This document shows positions 59,837-64,000 of a DNA stretch of 64,000 bases, one piece after another (the stretch's first letter is position 1; each line of letters begins with the position of its first letter). A program made the translations under genes and the position numbers. The notes below the pieces were generated by a model. That model had not been told where the DNA came from. It made no database searches and saw only the letters and a list, made by a program, of their open reading frames with translations. The stretch comes from Aquanectria penicillioides (lineage: Eukaryota; Ascomycota; Sordariomycetes; Hypocreales; Nectriaceae), in NCBI GenBank assembly GCA_003415625.1, contig PYIU01000003.1, forward strand, positions 4,588,001 through 4,652,000, read 5' to 3'.

Positions 59837-60257
59837 AACGAGAATAAAAGAAAAGAAAAAAAGACAAGAAAGTGTATAATAATAAGAGAAAGACAAAGGA
59901 AAGGAATGAGAAAAGAAGAAGAAAAAAATTGTATACAAGAAAGCAAAGGATGCGGATACCAGTGATACGTCTCCCAGAGAAGGCTTCGTTGAAGTCTATC
60001 CTCCGGTCCATCTCTACTGCAATCACTCAGGGAACCCAGGATCTTTCTTGAATTTTTTTGGGTGAGCCGATTGAAAATGATCTCGACATGACAATAAGAG
60101 AGAAAGGTATCGCGCGCCCGTAGTTTTCGTTCTTTGGTACAGCAAGTCAAGTCGCCACTCCGTTCCCCGAGAACTCCAGAATTCCCCTATAAGATTGCAC
60201 CGCAGTCCCATGCAAACCCTGCCGTGCGCAATGAAACGCCGCCGCCAAACATCCCGC
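59837..60257. other. convergent intergenic region
   Basis: About 420 bp between the stop codons of the cysteine synthase-like gene and TFIIS. It is purine-rich on the plus strand for the first 100 bp. No gene is seen. Confidence 0.5.
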
Positions 60258-61484
60258 TTACGAGAACTATAAAAAGGTGTCAGCTCTGATCTCTGATCTC
60301 TTATCGGAGGATTGCGCAAGGGAGGGTGTTATCTCATACCTTCCATCGGTTTCCACAATTCATACACTCGCAAAACGTGGTCATAGGTTCATCAGCACTT
60401 CGTGTCTGAGCCTGTGTGTAGCTGACCTTCTTTTGCTTGCAGCGACTGCACTCCAAGCTGTCACTGATACTCTTCTGGGCCATGGGAACTTGCGCCTTTT
60501 TCATGTTCTCCTTCTCCAGCTCGATCTCCTTTTTGCGCTGATCCTCGCTCTTCAGGTCGTCATCCGTCATAGTCACAAACTTATCTGTTGAGACCTCTCC
60601 CGACATGACTCGGCGTCCCAGCTCCCGGTTGGACTTGTTCTTGAGGTTGGAAAACAGCGATCGGATCTTCTTCTTGTACTCGACACCCTCTCCCTTGTAG
60701 TGGGAGAAAGCAGCATGCTCAACAGCAACAGCCCTGGCGATGACGTCGGACTCGGGAGCGGTCGATCGGTATGCAAGACCATTGTAGATAAGTCCAATAC
60801 ATTGATTGCGGACGTTCGAGTCGGTGCGCTTGATATCGACGCCGTCGCTATCGAACTTGCGCTTTTCGGGATCGCCCTTGAAGGCCTTCTTGGAACCACC
60901 GGACGATGAAGGAGGGGCGGGAGATGATGTCGGGGCTGGCGCCGGTGAGCCCTTCTTGGCCTTTTGGAGTTTCGAGTTCTTTTCCTGCTCAACAAGCTTC
61001 TTCCACTTGATAACGAGCTCAGAGGCAGCTCGGGCGATTTCCTTGTTGGGGTTTGATCGAAGCTTTCCAACAAAGACACCAGCACGTGTAGCCTAAGGTA
61101 TCAATGAGCCAATGTCAGCAATGCGCTTAAGGAGATTAGTGAATAGAAGAAAAAACAGTGCAAGGGGCCGGAAGGGCTGCGACTAGAGGTTCCCATGTGT
61201 ATGCGCTGCCCACCATGGTGAACATATCGAGACATGCGCGCGCACGCGAGCCCTGTGCGGACACAGCCAGCACAGCATTAAAAAAAAGTTCCTCAAGCTC
61301 ATCCAGTCGCAACCCATTCAAACGCAATTCTTCCAGGGCCTCAACATACCCTCAGCATCTCCTCGGTGGGGGAAGCATCCTTCTTGAGGGAATCGAGCAG
61401 TTTGATGGCGTTCTCGGGGGGCTCATTAGCAGCAACGCACTTGGTGAGCGCCTTGACGCGCGCCTCGAGCTCGCGTTGATCCAT
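60258..61484 (-). CDS. DST1: transcription elongation factor TFIIS
   Basis: TFIIS rescues backtracked RNA polymerase II by stimulating transcript cleavage. Exons: 61350-61484, 60340-61092 and a 9-nt last exon 60258-60266 (Phe-Ser-stop); the total is 298 residues. The N-terminal LW/TFIIS-N domain covers residues 1-80 (VKALTKCVAANEPPENAIKL, ATRAGVFVGKLRSNPNKEIA). A Lys/Pro/Ser linker follows. The central domain II includes RNQCIGLIYNGLAYRS and SLFSNLKNKSNRELGRRV. The C-terminal zinc ribbon has CSRC and CMNC pairs and the acidic hairpin RSADEPMTT, whose Asp-Glu act in the polymerase active site. Without the last intron (60267-60339) the protein would end WKV; splicing gives WKFS. The first intron is long (61093-61349, 257 nt). 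Confidence 0.94.
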
Positions 61485-61889
61485 GGGGAACGAGATGTGG
61501 GGGAAATCGATGGGTAACGGATCAGAGGAGCGTTTAGAAAGAGAGGAATTTCCGCAGCAAGAAGAAACAAGGGAAGAAAATGGCAAGTCTATTTGGTCGT
61601 CAAGGCACACCACTTGTTCGGGGGGTTTGCGAAGCAACCGAGCCTCCATGGGCCAAAAGGCTGGCACGTGAGCTAGTTCTACCGGCGTTTAGCCCCAGCG
61701 CGTCTCTGTGGTTCTCCAGGCTTCCCCAGGAGGAGTGAACTTCTGAAGAGAAGAAGGTGGGGTGTGGTCCGTGACTTGCAACCGTTATGACGCGCGCCGA
61801 ACGCCGAGTTATTCCCTGCAAGGGCTAGGGGTGACCCAGATGCCAGCTGTGCATATATACTACTTAAAAGGACGCCACCGTCACCAATA
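61485..61889. other. TFIIS promoter / 5' flank of the first tRNA gene
   Basis: About 400 bp without an ORF of note. A TATATA-like sequence near 61850-61860 lies about 35 bp upstream of the tRNA and may help position TFIIIB. Confidence 0.45.
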
Positions 61890-62034
61890 GACACTTTGGC
61901 CGAGTGGTTAAGGCGATGCCCTGCGTACGTTCCCTCAAACAACTCCACTTCTTCCGCACCAACTAACATTCCACAGTATCATGCATATCAAGGCATTGTG
62001 TTCGCACGCGTAGGTTCGAATCCTGCAGGTGTCG
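61890..62034 (+). tRNA. tRNA-Ser(GCT), copy 1, with GT-AG intron splitting the anticodon plus a 37/38 intron
   Basis: The acceptor stem closes exactly (GACACTT with AGGTGTC, discriminator G). The A box (TGGCCGAGTGG) and B box (GGTTCGAATCC) are perfect. A long variable arm (GTG-TTCG-CAC) marks a type II tRNA, and with G73 this indicates serine. The anticodon stem is ATGCC/GGCAT. The loop starts C32 T33 G34 C35 and is then cut by 61925-61976 (52 nt), beginning GTACGT, containing ACTAAC and ending CACAG. Next come T36 A37, a second insert at 61979-61990 (12 nt) in the normal tRNA intron position, and A38. Removing both gives the loop CTGCTAA, anticodon GCT. A T5 run downstream (about 62041-62045) is the Pol III terminator. 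What is seen is the gene structure; splicing by the spliceosome is inferred. Confidence 0.9.
61925..61976 (+). other. spliceosomal-type intron inside tRNA-Ser copy 1
   Basis: 52 nt: donor GTACGT, branch-like CTAAC 15 nt before the end, acceptor CACAG. It lies between anticodon positions 35 and 36 and contains no TTTT run. Confidence 0.75.
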
Positions 62035-62417
62035 CTCTCCTTTTTGCTGGAGCTTTATTTTTTAGCACATATTCTTTTGCGCTCTTCGCGTACAAGATGA
62101 ATTCCACAGCAAATGGTTCTAAGTAGGTCATAATATGCAGGACAGCCACGGCAGGCAGATCTTAGTAGTTAACTAAAGGTGCCCGTACCTACTACCCACC
62201 TTCGTGTCAATTCATAGCGGGACGTCTGTAATAAGGTGTGCCTGCCAGGATATGTGGTACCAACGGCAAACGGGAGGGGCGCGGGCTTCCTGAATGAAGG
62301 TTGTCGGTCCCCCTCATACCATGGCGGAAAACACAGCGACTAGGATGATTAACTACTATTGATGATAACGATAAGTGGCAAAAAAATATATTGTCCGAAG
62401 AAGGGGCAAAAAGATGA
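62035..62417. other. spacer between tRNA copies 1 and 2
   Basis: Holds the Pol III terminator of copy 1 at its left end and, at its right end, that of copy 2 (TTTTT on the minus strand near 62408-62412). No ORF of note. Confidence 0.5.
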
Positions 62418-62569
62418 CGACACCTGCAGGATTCGAACCTACGCGTGCGAACACAATGCCTGGAGCGCTATGGATAATACTGAATGGGGTGTTAGTTGGA
62501 GTTGATGACACGTTGACTACGTAGATGAACTTACGCAGGGCATCGCCTTAACCACTCGGCCAAAGTGTC
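62418..62569 (-). tRNA. tRNA-Ser(GCT), copy 2, with GT-AG intron splitting the anticodon plus a 37/38 intron
   Basis: All mature-tRNA positions are identical to copy 1. The GT-AG insert is 62480-62534 (55 nt: GTAAGT donor, CTAAC branch, TTCAG acceptor), again between G34-C35 and T36. The second insert at 62462-62477 (16 nt) contains TAGC, the exact complement of the restored anticodon plus A37 (GCTA). This is the anticodon-intron pairing expected of a tRNA endonuclease substrate. Downstream on the minus strand lies a TTTTTGCC terminator. Removing both inserts gives anticodon GCT. Opposite orientation to copy 1. Confidence 0.9.
62480..62534 (-). other. spliceosomal-type intron inside tRNA-Ser copy 2
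   Basis: 55 nt with a GTAAGT donor, AACTAAC branch and TTCAG acceptor. There is no TTTT run. The sequence differs from copies 1 and 3 except at the splice signals. Confidence 0.75.
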
Positions 62570-62730
62570 TTCTTCGGTGGCAAACTTGACTGTTAGCCAT
62601 GTATATATTGCTGCAGCCATATTCCTTCGCCAAATAATTGCTTCATGGGCCAAACCTGACCCATCAAATACCGCAAAGATCTTGCGAAGTGGTAGTAGGT
62701 AAAAATATAAGAGGCAAAAAGATACTGTAA
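62570..62730. other. spacer between tRNA copies 2 and 3
   Basis: 161 bp. It contains the 5' flank of copy 2, with an ATATATACA element on the minus strand, and the TTTTTGCC terminator of copy 3. No gene. Confidence 0.5.
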
Positions 62731-62880
62731 CGACACCTGCAGGATTCGAACCTACGCGTGCGAACACAATGCCTATCGGCTATTTATAATACTAGGGGTT
62801 GTTAGCGGAAAACTCCTGAGACATTGAATCATCATGGGAACTCACGCAGGGCATCGCCTTAACCACTCGGCCAAAGTGTC
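62731..62880 (-). tRNA. tRNA-Ser(GCT), copy 3, with GT-AG intron splitting the anticodon plus a 37/38 intron
   Basis: The mature parts are identical to copies 1 and 2. The GT-AG insert is 62792-62845 (54 nt: GTGAGT donor, GCTAAC branch, CCTAG acceptor). The 37/38 insert is 62775-62789 (15 nt) and again contains TAGC, complementary to GCTA. The 5' flank CGTCACCAATA is shared with copy 1, pointing to a recent duplication. The insert has a TTTT run, a weak potential Pol III stop, while the gene's own terminator is TTTTT. Removing both inserts gives anticodon GCT. Confidence 0.9.
62792..62845 (-). other. spliceosomal-type intron inside tRNA-Ser copy 3
   Basis: 54 nt with a GTGAGT donor, CGCTAAC branch and CCTAG acceptor. 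It contains one TTTT run. Confidence 0.75.
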
Positions 62881-63509
62881 TATTGGTGACGAGCGGTGTA
62901 ATTTTGTGTGATCATAACCTCCTGGCAGATTTCCCAACCTTGCAGCGCCTCCGGATTTGTCCATCCTCCCCATGTTATGGGGTTGAGCACCCAGCAGTGG
63001 TTTGTTTTTGCCTTGAATAACACAATGATACCTGTCTTCACCGCTACGACCATCACTACCCTACACCAGTATTCACCATCTCGAGATTTACTAGATAGTT
63101 GGTCCCATATACAAAGGTCGGCTCCCAGTATTCCGACCCTCTTTAATCCACAATGTTGTATGATATCAGATGGAGTGAGCATCCTTTAAGGGATACCCTA
63201 TATGCTGAATGTTTTCGTTCTCAGTGGAAAACATCTCATCCTTGACGATAAAAAAAATAAAAAAATTACAACATCGAATTGCTACCAGATATTGTTCAAA
63301 CAATACTGTCCATGTTGAATTTTAGATAGCTTAAACCTCCAACCCAGGCATCTCCACCAATGTAAGTGCTAACTCATTATCTGCCCTTAGTTTCGCCATT
63401 CCTTCTATATAAGGTTCGTATTAGCATGTGAAACGAACCATGCTGTACCGCAAGTAGGTGTAGGCCGTCTCCTAATAAAAAATCATATCTTACAGTCCAC
63501 CGAAAGCCC
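62881..63509. other. intergenic region, A/T-rich
   Basis: About 630 bp between tRNA copy 3 and the stop codon of the partial minus-strand gene. I see nothing coding in it. Confidence 0.5.
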
Positions 63510-64000
63510 TCACATACTCCCTTCCTCAGGCTCATCACCTTCCCGAAACTTGACTGGCAATCGTCGGTTCCTCATTCCCCTTTCAAGAGAATTTTCATTC
63601 ATGGAGTCACCATATTCCTCATTCTCATAAGAGTCTCCTATCAGACGCTGCATGGCATCATCCCTCGCATCTTCGCTGTCTTCGATTTCCTCTAAGATGC
63701 GCCGCGAGGGTGGAGGTTGCTGGAACGCGAGGCCATCTGCGGCTCCCAACTCAGGGCTAGCGAGTCTGGGACCTCCGAGGACTGCAATACTTGGTTGCAC
63801 GGGGGCAGCAGCATGAACAACAGGAGCCACGGCAACATCGGGAGTGACGGGGATGGCAGTGGTAGTGGCAATGACAGTGGCAGTATTCGCAGCAGCCTTA
63901 GGACCTCTTCGCCGATACTTCTTAGGTCGACCACTGCCAGGTCTAGCCCCCCCTCTTTTGCCACGGGTCTTTGGCTCGCCACGAGCATTGACTGCTTGCT
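63510..64000 (-). CDS. 3' part of an AT-hook protein (5' end outside window)
   Basis: The frame is open from the window edge to a stop at 63510, encoding the last 162 or so residues of a larger protein. The first visible residues include GGARPGSGRPKKYRRRGPK, an AT-hook type DNA-binding motif (core GRPKK) with flanking basic residues. An Ala/Thr/Val/Pro-rich linker follows, then an acidic segment (EEIEDSEDARDDAMQRLIGD) and an end with RNRRLPVKFREGDEPEEG. No other domain is visible, so I can only say it is probably a nuclear, chromatin-associated protein. Codons favour G/C at third positions. No start or intron can be placed from the visible part. Confidence 0.65.
   Translation of the reverse strand, partial: QAVNARGEPKTRGKRGGARPGSGRPKKYRRRGPKAAANTATVIATTTAIPVTPDVAVAPVVHAAAPVQPSIAVLGGPRLASPELGAADGLAFQQPPPSRRILEEIEDSEDARDDAMQRLIGDSYENEEYGDSMNENSLERGMRNRRLPVKFREGDEPEEGSM

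Noticed and set aside
60573..61085. 170-codon minus-strand frame over TFIIS
   Set aside because: It is the shifted frame of TFIIS. The true frame has no ATG for a long stretch, so it is easily overlooked.
61890..62034. Treating the whole tRNA insert as one long endonuclease intron
   Set aside because: It would leave anticodon GCG with U37 in a serine-type tRNA, and it would not explain why donor, branch and acceptor signals are the conserved parts of otherwise divergent inserts.
1..64000. rRNA genes, transposons or a secondary-metabolite cluster
   Set aside because: I saw no 5S or rDNA-like sequence, no transposase or reverse-transcriptase frame, and no biosynthetic backbone enzyme in the window.

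Overview
The window is nuclear DNA of a filamentous ascomycete (Pezizomycotina, probably a sordariomycete of the Hypocreales type). The reasons are the many short GT-AG introns (49-166 nt, mostly near 55-60, with CTAAC-like branch sites), housekeeping proteins with fungal architectures, a fungal-only Msb1/Mug8 gene, an RCR gene and a fungal STAND N-terminal gene, and intergenic DNA rich in microsatellites. I do not name a genus.

Layout. 1-16457 is a gene-poor stretch of simple repeats and long purine/pyrimidine tracts. Its only credible gene is a small Cys-rich ORF at 8737-8913, behind a TATA box and an ATG-free leader. 16458-26618 is compact: RPB1 (-), SWD1 (-), THG1 (+, 8 exons) and a TMA23-like G-patch gene (-). 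27426-33023 holds a fungal N-terminal-domain protein and a DUF726 putative hydrolase. 34020-37318 is an Msb1/Mug8 gene (-), followed by 5.7 kb without a recognisable gene. 43055-44193 is UNG1 (-) and 45756-48400 is HRD3 (+). An RCR-type membrane protein (+) and an unrecognised fungal gene (-) come next, then alanyl-tRNA synthetase (+), an NDUFAF7/MidA-type methyltransferase (-), a membrane-anchored cysteine synthase-like protein (+), TFIIS (-), three serine tRNA genes, and the 3' end of an AT-hook gene (-) cut by the window edge.

Most unusual feature. The three tRNA genes (61890-62034 +, 62418-62569 -, 62731-62880 -) have identical mature parts of type II serine tRNA. In each one a 52-55 nt insert with every hallmark of a spliceosomal intron (GTRNGT-like donor, CTAAC branch site, YAG acceptor) splits the anticodon between positions 35 and 36. 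A separate short insert sits at the normal tRNA intron position 37/38. Removing the GT-AG insert restores the anticodon GCT. Without its removal the loop would read GCG with U37. I infer that these Pol III-type genes need the spliceosome first and the tRNA splicing endonuclease second.

Second theme. Four otherwise intact genes (DUF726, MSB1, ALA1, NDUFAF7-like) each carry one frame break worth a single missing base (or +2). Correcting it gives a coding length divisible by three in each case. Assembly indels are the simplest explanation. Third theme: UNG1 and ALA1 both have open in-frame upstream extensions that look like mitochondrial presequences, which suggests dual targeting from one gene.
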